17,479 bases of DNA. It comes from Robiginitomaculum sp. (GTDB lineage: Bacteria > Pseudomonadota > Alphaproteobacteria > Caulobacterales > Maricaulaceae). Of this stretch, positions 1-8,015 are shown piece after piece. Position 1 is the stretch's first letter. Each line of letters opens with the position of its first letter. The notes below the pieces were generated by a model that saw nothing but the letters and a program-made list of their open reading frames with translations, had not been told where the DNA came from and made no database searches. The translations under genes were made by a program, and so were the position numbers. The DNA is taken from positions 1 through 17,479 of the forward strand of contig JAKIUV010000060.1 of NCBI GenBank assembly GCA_021647375.1, read 5' to 3'.

Positions 1-49
1 TCCACTGTGAAAATCTCCCGGTCCTCCCGTTAAAACAGAAAAACCTTAA

Positions 50-71
50 AGTGGACGACTTTTACGCCGCC
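50..71 (-). repeat. Terminal direct repeat copy 2 of the insertion element
   Basis: Minus-strand sequence GGCGGCGTAAAAGTCG followed by TCCACT, in the same orientation as copy 1 and 47 bp further into the element. Confidence 0.5.
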
Positions 72-92
72 CGCGAGGACACAATACCCTCG

Positions 93-1064
93 CTACAGTG
101 GACGAATATTGCACCGCCGTTCACACCATGACCTGCCATTAGCCGTAACCGTTGAGATTAAATTCCCATTATAGCCAAGCGTAATAACCCGCCCATCGTT
201 GGCCTCAATCTCCGTCAGGCGGCTTGAGTTATCATAGGAGTATCGCACCCAATTGCCATTAACGTCTTTGACTTCAGTTGCCGCAAGAATAATCTTAACG
301 CGCGCAGTTTTTACACTTTTATTAGCATATCCTAACTCTTTGTAAGGACGCATTATCGCCTGTTTAAATTGGTATATGTCCCCATTTGGCGCGTGGCCGA
401 CAAAGCCTTCTTTCCCGTCAGAAGCCGTTGTACAGGTAAAATACCAATCATTCACCGTATTTGCGCGGCCAGAATGTAGGATGCTAGCACTCACTTTCAA
501 AACTTGCTGAGAGCCTTGCCCTGGAATAGACATGTTCACGCCATTAGAGTAGTCAGCCCTAGACATGTTAGACGCTCCGCTACCCGCATTCCCACCTACC
601 TGGATTGACGGAAAATTTACCTGCCAATCATCATTGCAACGTTGCCCCATCCAAGGTTTTTCAGCTGTAGCAACCGCTGAAATTTGTGGTACCAATAATT
701 CCCAATCCCCAAACTCAACATTTACTCCTTCATCATATTTGTAACCTTGGGTCAGACGACGACGGACAGCGACCTCTAGGTTGGAATTGCCGGGTAAGCT
801 AACATCCGTATGTTCGAAAACTATCGAACCTATGTGAGGATCAATACTATCTCCAAGTAAATCATCTCCAAATACCGTTAAACGCTCATCAGCTGCTTGG
901 CGCTTCTGCCAATCAATAATAGGCTCGGGTGGTTCCACGTTTTGTGCAGAGACGGCTGAAGTAAACACCGCGCCAGATAAACTTAAACACAGCACTAAAC
1001 CCCAAGAAAGTAGTCGGCGTATTTTCGTGCGCTGTTTATGTGATTTCTTACTAAGCTCCAACAT
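93..1064 (-). pseudogene. Exported RHS/YD-repeat protein, N-terminal fragment interrupted by an insertion element
   Basis: The 323-codon frame begins at ATG 1064, preceded by GGGGAGA as ribosome binding site. Residues 1-40 form a signal peptide: a basic start with KKSHKQRTKIRR, a hydrophobic core around LLSWGLVLCLSLSGA and a likely AxA cleavage at VSA-QN. The central part is unassigned. The end holds YD-type repeat sequence (VRYSYDNSSRLTEI, DGRVITLGYNGN, ANGRSW), as in RHS and wall-associated repeat proteins, which usually exceed 1000 residues. About 313 residues are native. The last ten (from CERR) and the stop codon are read out of the end of the inserted element. The rest of the gene, if it survives, lies left of the window. 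RHS proteins usually form shells around secreted toxins, but no toxin part is visible here. A truncated protein could still be made and exported. Confidence 0.75.
97..118 (-). repeat. Terminal direct repeat copy 1 of the insertion element
   Basis: Minus-strand sequence GGCGGTGCAATATTCG followed by TCCACT. It differs from copy 2 (50-71) at four of 22 positions and lies seven bases inside the presumed element tip at 125. It is probably a transposase-binding repeat. Confidence 0.5.
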
Positions 1065-1266
1065 GCCATCTCCCCAATTGCTCTAAGGCTGTAACACCTT
1101 GTTAACCATAATAAACTCCCGCATCAAGGGTAATTTTGAATATAGAGCTACTTTAGGTTAGGGTGTTGTTGGGGCTAAGGTGAATTCTGTTCAACTGCCA
1201 ACGGATATATCAAGGCGCTAATCTACCTTATAATTACCAAGAACTATTTTCAATTTCCGTTCCTGC

Positions 1267-3210
1267 CTATTCGTTATATTTGGCAAATATCGCATCTATC
1301 CTGCGCTGGGCTATCGGGTGGTAGCCGGGGCGGGCTTTGGCGTAGACGCCTTTGGCCCATTCGCGTGCTTCATCGTTGAGGCCTGCCAGTGCGCCGTATA
1401 GTCTATAGATAAATTTACCGCGCCCGACGTTCATCAGGAACTTTTCAAGCTCTGCGTCCACATTGCTGTAATTGCCCTTGATGGCTTGCATATACCACGC
1501 GAAAGCGATTTCAGCGTTTTGCTGGCCGTTGAATTTGAAATCATCGTCGAGTTTTTTGAGCTGTGCTTGCGTCAAACCTTCTGGCATTTTGTTGAGAAAA
1601 TGTAGCCATTCATGGGTAGACCATTTGGCAGTAGATATGGCGGATGTATCACCGGCTGAGCCACCGTCTAGCCATGCCGTGCGGGCTGCATCGACTTTGG
1701 CGAAAGCACTGGACTTTGGGTCTTTGGCAGTATCGGGGATACCGGGGCCATAAACCCATGCGTCAAGTTCTTCTCTCGTCAGTGCGTCAGGGTTTTTCAC
1801 ATGCAGTTCATCGTGGAGATATTTGATAAAATCCTCGGTGGTGATGCTTTGGAAGGCAAAATGGTTGAAATATTTTTTAAGAAAGGGATCAAATGCAGCT
1901 CGTCCAAAACGCTCTTCCAAGAATATCAGGAAGAACTGTCCTTTGACATAGGTGACCTGGGTAAAGGCATCGTCGGGACTGTCCATATCTGTCGGTAATT
2001 TCAGGTGTGTTAGCTCTGGCCGTTTTGCATTGGCGAGATCACGTTTTAGGTCTTCAAGCGCCAAATATTGTTCCATCACGGCGCGTTCTTCGCCGTACAG
2101 GTCTTCCATAACCCGGTTTTCAACATAGGATGTGACGCCCTCGTTGAGCCAGGCATCGCGCCAGCTTGAATTGGTCACCAGATTTCCAGACCAAGAGTGT
2201 GCCAATTCGTGGGCGACAACATTGGTTAGGCTTTTATCACCCGCGATCAAGGTCGGGGTCATAAAGGACAGGCGCGGGTTCTCCATGCCGCCGAACGGGA
2301 AGCTTGGCGGCAGCACGATAAGGTCGTAACGCCCCCATCTATAAGGCCCATAAAGCTTGGTATTGGCCTCTTCCATGAGCGGCGTTTCGGAAAATTCTTC
2401 AGCGGCGGCATCGAGGATATATTGCTCTGCATAAACCCCAATTGTATCATTAATGGCTTTGAATTTTATGTCGCCAACCGCGATGGCCAGCAAATAGGAC
2501 GGAATAGGTTGCGGCATTTTAAAGTGGTATTCGCCGTTCTCGTCTTTTTCGCCTTGCTCGGCGCTCATCAAGGGCAGTAAGCCGTCCGGGACGCGTAATG
2601 TGGCATCATAAGTGATGCGGACTGCAGGCGTATCTTGAACCGGGGTCATAGTGCGGGCATTGAGGGCTTGGGCTTGGGAAAATAAATAGGGATGCTTCTT
2701 GCCCGCAGTTTGCGCCGGGGAGAGCCATTGCAGGCCCTCTGCGGTCGGGCTGGTGCGGTAATCAATACGGACTTTGTTCATGCCTTTGGAGAACGGAATT
2801 TCCAGCATGGTGCCGAGCAGTTCGTCTTTATCATTGAGGTTATAACTCAGCGCCGACCATTGTCCGTCCGTACTCATGCCTTGGACCGAACGAATGGTTA
2901 GGTCTTTGGTATCAAGCTGCAAGGTAAAGGCTGTTGGGTCGATGACCTTGAAATCAATCGTGGCTGTGCCGTCCAATACTTTCTCATCAAAATTAACATC
3001 CAGATTAAGCGACAAATGGGTCATGCGCACTTTGTCGTAATTGGCATAGGTGAACTTATCGTCTTTGACGATTTTATTCGCCGTAGCTTGGGCTTTTACG
3101 GGTTTGGATGTTTTGGTTTTATCACCGCAGGCTGTCAAACCAAGAGCCAAAACAAAAGAACCTGTGACGAGGGAAGCTGTGAGGGGGGTGGCAATATTAT
3201 TCAAGCGCAT
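1267..3210 (-). CDS. Lipoprotein M1-family zinc aminopeptidase, leukotriene-A4-hydrolase type
   Basis: The protein of 647 residues hydrolyses N-terminal residues from peptides, probably in the periplasm. The chosen start is ATG 3210, because GGAGA sits seven bases upstream; an in-frame GTG at 3237 would add nine residues but has no such site. Residues 1-28 form a lipoprotein signal ending in the lipobox LTAC (lipidated Cys28). Visible family marks are the substrate-binding QAQALNAR...PVQDTP stretch (about 180-195), the exopeptidase motif GGMEN (307-311), the zinc site HELAH (334-338) and the third zinc ligand in WLNEG (Glu357), 18 residues on. The C-terminal third resembles the helical domain of leukotriene A4 hydrolase. 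Aminopeptidase activity is far more likely than epoxide hydrolase activity. It runs away from the sulfur genes and shows no functional link to them. Confidence 0.9.
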   Translation of the reverse strand: MRLNNIATPLTASLVTGSFVLALGLTACGDKTKTSKPVKAQATANKIVKDDKFTYANYDKVRMTHLSLNLDVNFDEKVLDGTATIDFKVIDPTAFTLQLDTKDLTIRSVQGMSTDGQWSALSYNLNDKDELLGTMLEIPFSKGMNKVRIDYRTSPTAEGLQWLSPAQTAGKKHPYLFSQAQALNARTMTPVQDTPAVRITYDATLRVPDGLLPLMSAEQGEKDENGEYHFKMPQPIPSYLLAIAVGDIKFKAINDTIGVYAEQYILDAAAEEFSETPLMEEANTKLYGPYRWGRYDLIVLPPSFPFGGMENPRLSFMTPTLIAGDKSLTNVVAHELAHSWSGNLVTNSSWRDAWLNEGVTSYVENRVMEDLYGEERAVMEQYLALEDLKRDLANAKRPELTHLKLPTDMDSPDDAFTQVTYVKGQFFLIFLEERFGRAAFDPFLKKYFNHFAFQSITTEDFIKYLHDELHVKNPDALTREELDAWVYGPGIPDTAKDPKSSAFAKVDAARTAWLDGGSAGDTSAISTAKWSTHEWLHFLNKMPEGLTQAQLKKLDDDFKFNGQQNAEIAFAWYMQAIKGNYSNVDAELEKFLMNVGRGKFIYRLYGALAGLNDEAREWAKGVYAKARPGYHPIAQRRIDAIFAKYNE

Positions 3211-3268
3211 ATTTATCTCCAAAAATTTTGCGAACACTAGCCGCGTATTTCTGCCGCGTAAAGGTCTG

Positions 3269-3292
3269 GCAGTGTAATGTGCAGTGTAATGT
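3269..3292. repeat. Perfect tandem 12-bp duplication in the divergent promoter region
   Basis: GCAGTGTAATGT occurs twice without a gap or mismatch. It lies between the aminopeptidase start and the lipS1 start. It could be a replication slippage product or a pair of protein-binding half sites; nothing in the sequence decides between them. Confidence 0.8.
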
Positions 3293-3313
3293 TATGGCAA
3301 TATTCCAAAAACC

Positions 3314-3325
3314 GTTTGCGCAAAC
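3314..3325. promoter_or_regulatory. Perfect 12-bp palindrome GTTTGCGCAAAC upstream of lipS1
   Basis: The sequence equals its own reverse complement. It contains TTGCGC (3316-3321), which could be a -35 element with CATACT (3339-3344) as -10 at 17-bp spacing. That places transcription start near the TATTAG/CTAATA repeat. Binding protein unknown; a chance palindrome cannot be excluded. Confidence 0.35.
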
Positions 3326-3346
3326 TCGCCTGTGGTGCCATACTTG

Positions 3347-3366
3347 TATTAGGTAATGCTAATATA
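3347..3366. promoter_or_regulatory. Candidate operator 1: TATTAG-N6-CTAATA inverted repeat before lipS1
   Basis: A perfect inverted repeat with 6-bp arms and a 6-bp centre (GTAATG), extended by TA on the right. It ends 11 bp before the lipS1 start codon. The same 20-bp sequence, with 17 identical bases, occurs at 10751-10770 before dsrE and nowhere else in the intergenic DNA of this window. In Hyphomicrobium denitrificans, sHdr genes are controlled by the ArsR-type repressors SoxR and sHdrR, which sense sulfane sulfur and bind inverted repeats; assignment of this site to such a repressor is inference. Confidence 0.65.
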
Positions 3367-3377
3367 AGGGGTCGCCC

Positions 3378-4427
3378 ATGGGTGAGAATGCGAACTGGAT
3401 TGATGGCTTAAGCCAGATTGAACCGCTGGAAGATGCAGAATTTGATGTGGATTTGGTCGCGGCTATGCGCAAGAATGCGCCCAATATATTGAACCGCGAT
3501 ATTCGTTTTTCGACCCCGACATTTAAAGAATACGAAACATCCGAGCTTTCGGGCTGCGGGAAAAACTCATTCCCGGCTTTTTCTATTACGGCGGGCGGCT
3601 GTGCGCTGAATTGTGATCATTGCCAGAAGAAAATCCTGGAGCCGATGATCCCGGCCACCAAACCGGAAATGCTGGATCGCAAGGTTCGGGATTTAATCTT
3701 GTTGCAAGGTCTACAGGGCTTCTTGCTATCGGGAGGTTCCAACAAACAAAATGTGATAAATTACGACCGCTATTTGCCCGTTGTAGAGGGGCTGAAGCGG
3801 GATTTTCCCCATTTGAAAATTGCTATCCATACGGCACTGACCGACGAAGCAGCGGCCAAGCGTATGGAAAGCGCTGGCGTTGATACGGCCATGATGGATG
3901 TTATCGGCTCCGACGAAACTATTAAGCAAGTTTACAAGCTCGACCGCCCCGTGGAAGATTTCGAAGCGACGCTAGCAGCGCTATGTTCCACCAAAATGGA
4001 AATAAGCCCCCATGTTGTCATTGGTCTGCATTACGGCAAGCTTTTGGGTGAAGAGCGGGCTTTGGATATTGTGGCTCGTTATGATGTGCAAGCCTTGGTG
4101 CTTGTGGTCATTATGCCGTTTTACGCAAAGCCCGGCACGTTCACCATACCGACAACGCGCGATGTGGGGCATATATTCCTCGAATCAAGAAAGAGAATGG
4201 GCGATAAAAGCGTGCTACTTGGGTGCGCCAGACCACCAGGCATGCACAAGCGGATTACCGATGCATATGCCGTTATGGCGGGGCTGGACGGGATTGCATT
4301 TCCTGCGGAAGGGGCGCTGGCCACGTGTAAGATGATTGGCCGGACACATTCCCAGGAACATTCATGTTGTTCGATCAAGCTGGGTGCTGATAAAGCGGCC
4401 ACCGCTAGCGCTACATGTGCGGCATAA
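3378..4427 (+). CDS. lipS1: Radical-SAM lipoyl synthase component LipS1
   Basis: The protein of 349 residues is one of two radical-SAM proteins that together insert the two sulfur atoms into protein-bound octanoyl groups, replacing classical LipA. The radical-SAM cluster motif CX3CX2C is at Cys75-Cys79-Cys82 (CALNCDHC), followed by the glycine-rich LLSGGSN (117-122). Further cysteines at 60, 283, 317 and the pair 330-331 may hold an auxiliary cluster. AGGGG upstream of ATG 3378 is the ribosome binding site. The gene heads the operon lipS1-lipT-lipS2-sLpl(AB), an order reported for sHdr-linked lipoate assembly. The S1/S2 numbering follows gene order and could be reversed; the radical-SAM assignment itself is firm. 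Its end touches lipT with no gap. Confidence 0.8.
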   Translation: MGENANWIDGLSQIEPLEDAEFDVDLVAAMRKNAPNILNRDIRFSTPTFKEYETSELSGCGKNSFPAFSITAGGCALNCDHCQKKILEPMIPATKPEMLDRKVRDLILLQGLQGFLLSGGSNKQNVINYDRYLPVVEGLKRDFPHLKIAIHTALTDEAAAKRMESAGVDTAMMDVIGSDETIKQVYKLDRPVEDFEATLAALCSTKMEISPHVVIGLHYGKLLGEERALDIVARYDVQALVLVVIMPFYAKPGTFTIPTTRDVGHIFLESRKRMGDKSVLLGCARPPGMHKRITDAYAVMAGLDGIAFPAEGALATCKMIGRTHSQEHSCCSIKLGADKAATASATCAA

Positions 4428-5498
4428 GTGAAAATTGATGTCGCCATAATCGGCCTAGGGCCAGCCGGGGCGAGCGCAGCGATTATAGCTGCGCGGGCAG
4501 GGCTATCCGTGCAAGCTTTCGAGAAAAAAGCAGTAGCTGGCCATCCGGTGCAGTGCGCGGAATTTGTGCCTGCCATGCTGGACGCTGGCGAATTGGTCAT
4601 GTCCGAGAATAGCGTACAGCGCATTCACGAGATGATTACATTCGTAGAAAGCGATACGCCTGATCTGACCAAAAATTTCTCCGGCCATATGATTGACCGC
4701 CGCGCATTTGATGCGGCTTTGGTGGATAAGGCTGTGGCGGCGGGGGCGCAGTGTGCGTTCGGGGTCAAGTTGAAATCCGTGAGCGAAGACGGCGTCCTGA
4801 CGTTTTCTGATGGGCAGGTGGTGCAGGCGAAAGTCATTATTGGCGCAGACGGCCCTCATTCTATGGTGGGCAAGGCCATTGGCAGTGTGAATACAGATAT
4901 TCTGGAAACCCGCCAGCTCAGCACGACTTTGAATGTGCCCCATGTGGCGACGGATATATATCTGTCTAATGAATTTCCGGGCGGTTATGGCTGGATGTTC
5001 CCTAAGGGGGATATAGCCAATATTGGCATCGGAGTTTATCCAGAACAAAAGCACCTCCTCAAGCCCGCCCTTGAAAGTCTGCACGAACGTATTGCGGCAA
5101 CAGGGCAGGTCGGGACGGAAATTATCGGCTATACTGGCGGCATTATTCCGGTCGGTGGTATGTTGAAAGCTGACGGTAAGTTAGGGGATAGTCTGGTGTT
5201 GTTGGCAGGTGATGCGGCTGGCTTGACCAATCCGATTACGGGGGCAGGGATTGCGGCGGCGGTCATGTCCGGGCGCTTGGCGGGCGAGGCGTTGGTCGGG
5301 TATCTGGCTGGCGAAGCTGATGCCATTGACATTTACGCCGAAGACTTGGAAGACTTGTTTGGTGCATCACTGGCAAGAGCCGTTCTGCGGCGCAAACAAT
5401 TAATTGAACAAGGTGCGCCCGAACGCACATTGAGTAAGGCCGCGCTGCGGGGCGGCTGGATAGCTTATGAAGATTATTGGCGAAAAGACGCCGCTTAA
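4428..5498 (+). CDS. lipT: FAD-dependent oxidoreductase LipT (geranylgeranyl-reductase-like)
   Basis: The protein of 356 residues is a flavoprotein of the geranylgeranyl reductase/FixC type. It has an N-terminal dinucleotide fold with GLGPAG (9-14), the central GADGPHS motif (about 139-145) and the C-terminal FAD motif AGDAAG..NPITGAGI (about 260-276). LipT is a regular companion of LipS1/LipS2 and is thought to supply electrons for lipoyl synthesis, which is not proven. The start is GTG 4428, directly after the lipS1 TAA with no ribosome binding site of its own, so translation probably depends on coupling to lipS1. There is no signal peptide and the protein should be cytoplasmic. Confidence 0.82.
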   Translation: MKIDVAIIGLGPAGASAAIIAARAGLSVQAFEKKAVAGHPVQCAEFVPAMLDAGELVMSENSVQRIHEMITFVESDTPDLTKNFSGHMIDRRAFDAALVDKAVAAGAQCAFGVKLKSVSEDGVLTFSDGQVVQAKVIIGADGPHSMVGKAIGSVNTDILETRQLSTTLNVPHVATDIYLSNEFPGGYGWMFPKGDIANIGIGVYPEQKHLLKPALESLHERIAATGQVGTEIIGYTGGIIPVGGMLKADGKLGDSLVLLAGDAAGLTNPITGAGIAAAVMSGRLAGEALVGYLAGEADAIDIYAEDLEDLFGASLARAVLRRKQLIEQGAPERTLSKAALRGGWIAYEDYWRKDAA

Positions 5499-5507
5499 GG
5501 AGATAGA

Positions 5508-5636
5508 ATGAAAAAATGTACCGAGCAAAGCGAGGCAAGGGCGACCGCCCGTCGGCGCTTATGCGCCGCGCCCGCGCAGGCGTGCGCTCTTGCGCACTGC
5601 CGTGAGCGAAATCAAAAAGGATGGAGAGAAAAATGA
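5508..5636 (+). CDS. Possible 42-residue coupled ORF made mostly of a palindromic element
   Basis: ATG 5508 follows an ideal AAGGAG eight bases upstream. The frame runs 42 codons and ends in a TGA that overlaps the lipS2 ATG (ATGA, 5633-5636). The predicted peptide begins MKKCTEQSEA and is rich in Ala, Arg and Cys, because most of it is encoded by three adjacent GC-rich hairpins. It resembles no protein I know. It may be translated only to keep ribosomes moving from lipT into lipS2, or be an accident of a repeat inserted behind the original lipS2 ribosome binding site. Confidence 0.25.
   Translation: MKKCTEQSEARATARRRLCAAPAQACALAHCRERNQKGWREK
5539..5597. repeat. Three consecutive tetraloop hairpins (REP-like palindromic element) between lipT and lipS2
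   Basis: Three perfect stems, each closing a four-base loop: GGGC-GACC-GCCC (5539-5550), CGGCGC-TTAT-GCGCCG (5553-5568) and GTGCGC-TCTT-GCGCAC (5582-5597). The base composition differs sharply from the flanking coding DNA. AAAAATG occurs at both edges (within 5512-5518 and at 5629-5635), which could be a target duplication. None is followed by a T-run, so termination is unlikely; mRNA stabilisation or partial attenuation inside the operon is possible. Confidence 0.6.
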
Positions 5637-6931
5637 GTTGTGTAAAAACTGAAGGTGTACAGACCGATAAAAATCCTATGGGTATGGATATAAATACGCC
5701 CGAAATCATGCAGCCGCGTGCGCCGCTTAAGCCGTCAAAAGAGCTGCGCAATGGCGGGCGGGTGAAATCAAATGCGGTTGCGCCAACAGGTGTATATTTG
5801 CCCAATAATAATATCCAAACCCCCAATATGACGTCGCCGGAATATGTGCAGCTCTCGACTGCTGCGGCGCTGACCCTTGGTCTGATGCCTGGCTCTATGT
5901 ATAATTGTTCGTGTACGCGCTGTCTCAATTTACTTCTGACATATCCCGAAGGGTGCCGCGCTAATTGTGCGTATTGCGGCCTTGCCCGTCACCGCGAAGC
6001 CGATAGGGATTATGCGGATCGGAATTTCATTCGTGTGGATTGGCCCGCTGTGCCCATGACGCAAGTCGCAGAAATAGTTGCCAAACAGATCAAAGAGGAC
6101 GGCGATACACCCTTCCACCGTATGTGTATTTCCATGATAACCCATCCGCGTTCCGACCAAGACACATTTACGGTACTTAAAACCTGGACGGATCATGTTA
6201 GCCCGGATGATGTGATGATTTCTATCTTGTCCAATCCGACCACTATGGTGCGCGATGATTTGGTCAAGCTTAAGGATATGGGGACAGATATTTTCACTGT
6301 CTCTATGGACGCGGCTACGCCAGAGATTTTTGACCGCACACGCGGTAAGGGCGTACAATCGCCCCATAGCTGGGCGAAATACTGGCAGACACTGGAAGAA
6401 GCCCGCGATATTTACGGCAAAGAAAAATTCGGCGCACATATCATTATTGGTATGGGCGAAACCGAATATGAGGCGTTGAGCCTTGTACAAAAAATCGTCG
6501 ATATGGGCGGCCATAGCCATATGTTCTGTTTCTTCCCCGAGCAAGGCTCTTTGATGGATCATCTGCCAGCCACCCCGCGTGACCAATGGCGTCGGGTGCA
6601 GCTCGGTCGTTATTTGCTGGATTATGCGGGTCTCAGGGTTGAGCAAATGAAGTTTGACGAGCTTGGCCGTGTCAAAGATTTTGGCATGCCCAAGGCCGAA
6701 CTGGATATGCTCATAGATACAGGCTTGCCGTTTCAAACATCAGGTTGCCCCGGCAAATTCGCAGAAGACATATCCGCCTGTGACCGCCCATATGGTGATA
6801 GCCCAGTATCCGATATTGCCAGCTATCCGTTCAAGCCCGAAGGCGCTCACATGCGCAAAATCCGCCAACAACTCGACATGGAAAAGCCCGGCGAAAGCTA
6901 TGAGCAAGGCGAAGAATTCGACGAGCTATAA
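5633..6931 (+). CDS. lipS2: Radical-SAM lipoyl synthase component LipS2
   Basis: The protein of 432 residues is the second radical-SAM partner of the alternative lipoyl synthase. The start ATG 5633 is preferred because GGAGAG lies five bases upstream; ATG 5621 would add four residues. The first 65-80 residues are proline- and asparagine-rich and look unstructured. A cysteine cluster CSCTRC (92-97) is followed by the radical-SAM motif CRANCAYC (108, 112, 115). GMGET (274-278) fits the SAM-binding part of the barrel. Near the end SGCPG (Cys372) and Cys383 may complete an auxiliary cluster. The stop codon overlaps the sLpl start by one base (TAATG), so the genes are translationally coupled. Distinguishing it from biotin-synthase-like proteins rests on its neighbours. 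Confidence 0.8.
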   Translation: MSCVKTEGVQTDKNPMGMDINTPEIMQPRAPLKPSKELRNGGRVKSNAVAPTGVYLPNNNIQTPNMTSPEYVQLSTAAALTLGLMPGSMYNCSCTRCLNLLLTYPEGCRANCAYCGLARHREADRDYADRNFIRVDWPAVPMTQVAEIVAKQIKEDGDTPFHRMCISMITHPRSDQDTFTVLKTWTDHVSPDDVMISILSNPTTMVRDDLVKLKDMGTDIFTVSMDAATPEIFDRTRGKGVQSPHSWAKYWQTLEEARDIYGKEKFGAHIIIGMGETEYEALSLVQKIVDMGGHSHMFCFFPEQGSLMDHLPATPRDQWRRVQLGRYLLDYAGLRVEQMKFDELGRVKDFGMPKAELDMLIDTGLPFQTSGCPGKFAEDISACDRPYGDSPVSDIASYPFKPEGAHMRKIRQQLDMEKPGESYEQGEEFDEL

Positions 6932-7980
6932 TGACTAAAAACATCTATGTTATTGATACTGGGCTTCGGACTGGTCGGGAGAATATTGCTCATGATCAGG
7001 CTATGATTGATGCCCATGTGGACGGAGTGATTGGGGATAGTTTTAAATTTATCCACTTCAAACCCTGTGCTTTAGTGGGGCGGCATCAAGATTTATCACA
7101 GGAGCTTAAACTTGAAGAATGTGCGCGGCTCGGCGTGCAAACCGTGCGCCGGGTTACTGGCGGTGGGGCGATTTATTTTGATGAAGGGCAACTTGGCTGG
7201 GCGCTGATTTGTGACCGTAGAACGGTGGGCGGAGACCTCTCTAAAATCACGGCAAAAATATGCACAGCGGCGGCGCTGGGGCTTTCTACATTAGGTATAG
7301 ATGCGCAGTTCAGGCCGCGAAATGATATTGAAGTGGACGGCCAGAAAATATCCGGCACAGGTGGGTTTTTCGATGGCAATACCTTGATGTTCCAAGGTAC
7401 AGTTTTGATAGACCTTGACCCTGCGACTATGATGGCAGTGTTGAACGTGCCAGCCCATAAGCTTGAGAAGCGCGAGCTTGCCAATGCGGCGCAGCGGGTG
7501 ACATGTTTGAAAGCGCTCATGGGGCGGGTGCCAAGCAAAGATGAGGTGCAGAATGCTTTGCTGATTGGTTTTGCGGAACATCTTGGCTTTGATTTTAGGT
7601 TCGCCACACCGGACGAGCGGGTGGAAGACCTAGCCAAAGAACTATACGACGAAGAGATTGGCACGGACGAATTTGTCGCCGATATTAACGAGCCGGGACG
7701 GATGCGCGATGTGCTGAGCGGTACAAATGCCAAGGGCAACCTCACAGCTTATGTGCGGTTAGAGGGCGCCAAAAATGACCGTATCCGCGAAGTGATATTT
7801 ACGGGTGATGTGTTTGTTACACCGCCGCGTACTATAATGGACCTTGAAGCCCATTTGCGCGGCAAGAAATTGGGTGATGTGGCGGTTGAAGTGGCGAAAT
7901 TTTTCAAGCAAGCGGATGTGGGCATGGTAAGCTTGCAGGCATCGGAATTTTCCGATGCTGTTATGGGAGCGGTAGGATGA
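6931..7980 (+). CDS. slpl(AB): sHdr-associated lipoate-protein ligase sLpl(AB)
   Basis: The protein of 349 residues activates lipoate or octanoate with ATP and attaches it to a lysine of the lipoate-binding protein. The N-terminal LplA-type catalytic domain shows RRVTGGGAIYFDEGQLGW (73-90) and the lysine-bearing segment NDIEVDGQKISGTGG (131-145, likely catalytic Lys139). The last roughly 100 residues form the LplB-type accessory domain, so both parts are fused in one chain as in sLpl(AB). In this pathway it is thought to supply octanoyl- or lipoyl-LbpA together with LipS1/LipS2. No strong ribosome binding site precedes it; expression probably depends on lipS2 by stop-start overlap. Confidence 0.85.
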   Translation: MTKNIYVIDTGLRTGRENIAHDQAMIDAHVDGVIGDSFKFIHFKPCALVGRHQDLSQELKLEECARLGVQTVRRVTGGGAIYFDEGQLGWALICDRRTVGGDLSKITAKICTAAALGLSTLGIDAQFRPRNDIEVDGQKISGTGGFFDGNTLMFQGTVLIDLDPATMMAVLNVPAHKLEKRELANAAQRVTCLKALMGRVPSKDEVQNALLIGFAEHLGFDFRFATPDERVEDLAKELYDEEIGTDEFVADINEPGRMRDVLSGTNAKGNLTAYVRLEGAKNDRIREVIFTGDVFVTPPRTIMDLEAHLRGKKLGDVAVEVAKFFKQADVGMVSLQASEFSDAVMGAVG

Positions 7981-8015
7981 GGGGGTTGCTAAAAATCTAC
8001 AGAACAGTTGACATC

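Larger units (their letters stand above)
1..125. mobile_element. Terminal part of an insertion element (IS21-like end) inserted in the RHS gene
   Basis: Read on the minus strand, the segment starting at 125 begins TGTGAACGGCGG and breaks the reading frame of the RHS gene just after a Gly-Arg-Ser-Trp stretch. It contains two imperfect direct repeats, 97-118 and 50-71, matching at 18 of 22 positions, 47 bp apart, and a weaker third copy near 1-22. Several spaced repeats at each end are typical of IS21-family elements, where IstA binds them. No transposase lies inside the window, so the family is inferred only from the architecture of the end. The element must continue beyond base 1. Confidence 0.55.

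Noticed and set aside
3210..3237. Longer aminopeptidase start at the in-frame GTG 3237
   Set aside because: It would put nine extra residues before a normal lipoprotein signal, and GGAGA is placed correctly for ATG 3210 only.
4121..4624. Minus-strand frame of 167 codons across the lipS1-lipT junction
   Set aside because: Antisense to two well-supported genes, no ribosome binding site noted, composition typical of a shadow frame.
5539..5597. CRISPR array or rho-independent terminator at the triple hairpins
   Set aside because: No repeated unit with unique spacers and no T-run after any stem.
5263..5928. Minus-strand frame of 221 codons opposite the lipT end and the hairpin element
   Set aside because: Crosses a gene end, an intergenic palindromic element and a gene start on the other strand; no coherent protein features.
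5930..6736. Minus-strand frame of 268 codons opposite lipS2
   Set aside because: The plus-strand frame has radical-SAM motifs and good starts; the antisense frame has no domain and merely mirrors codon bias.
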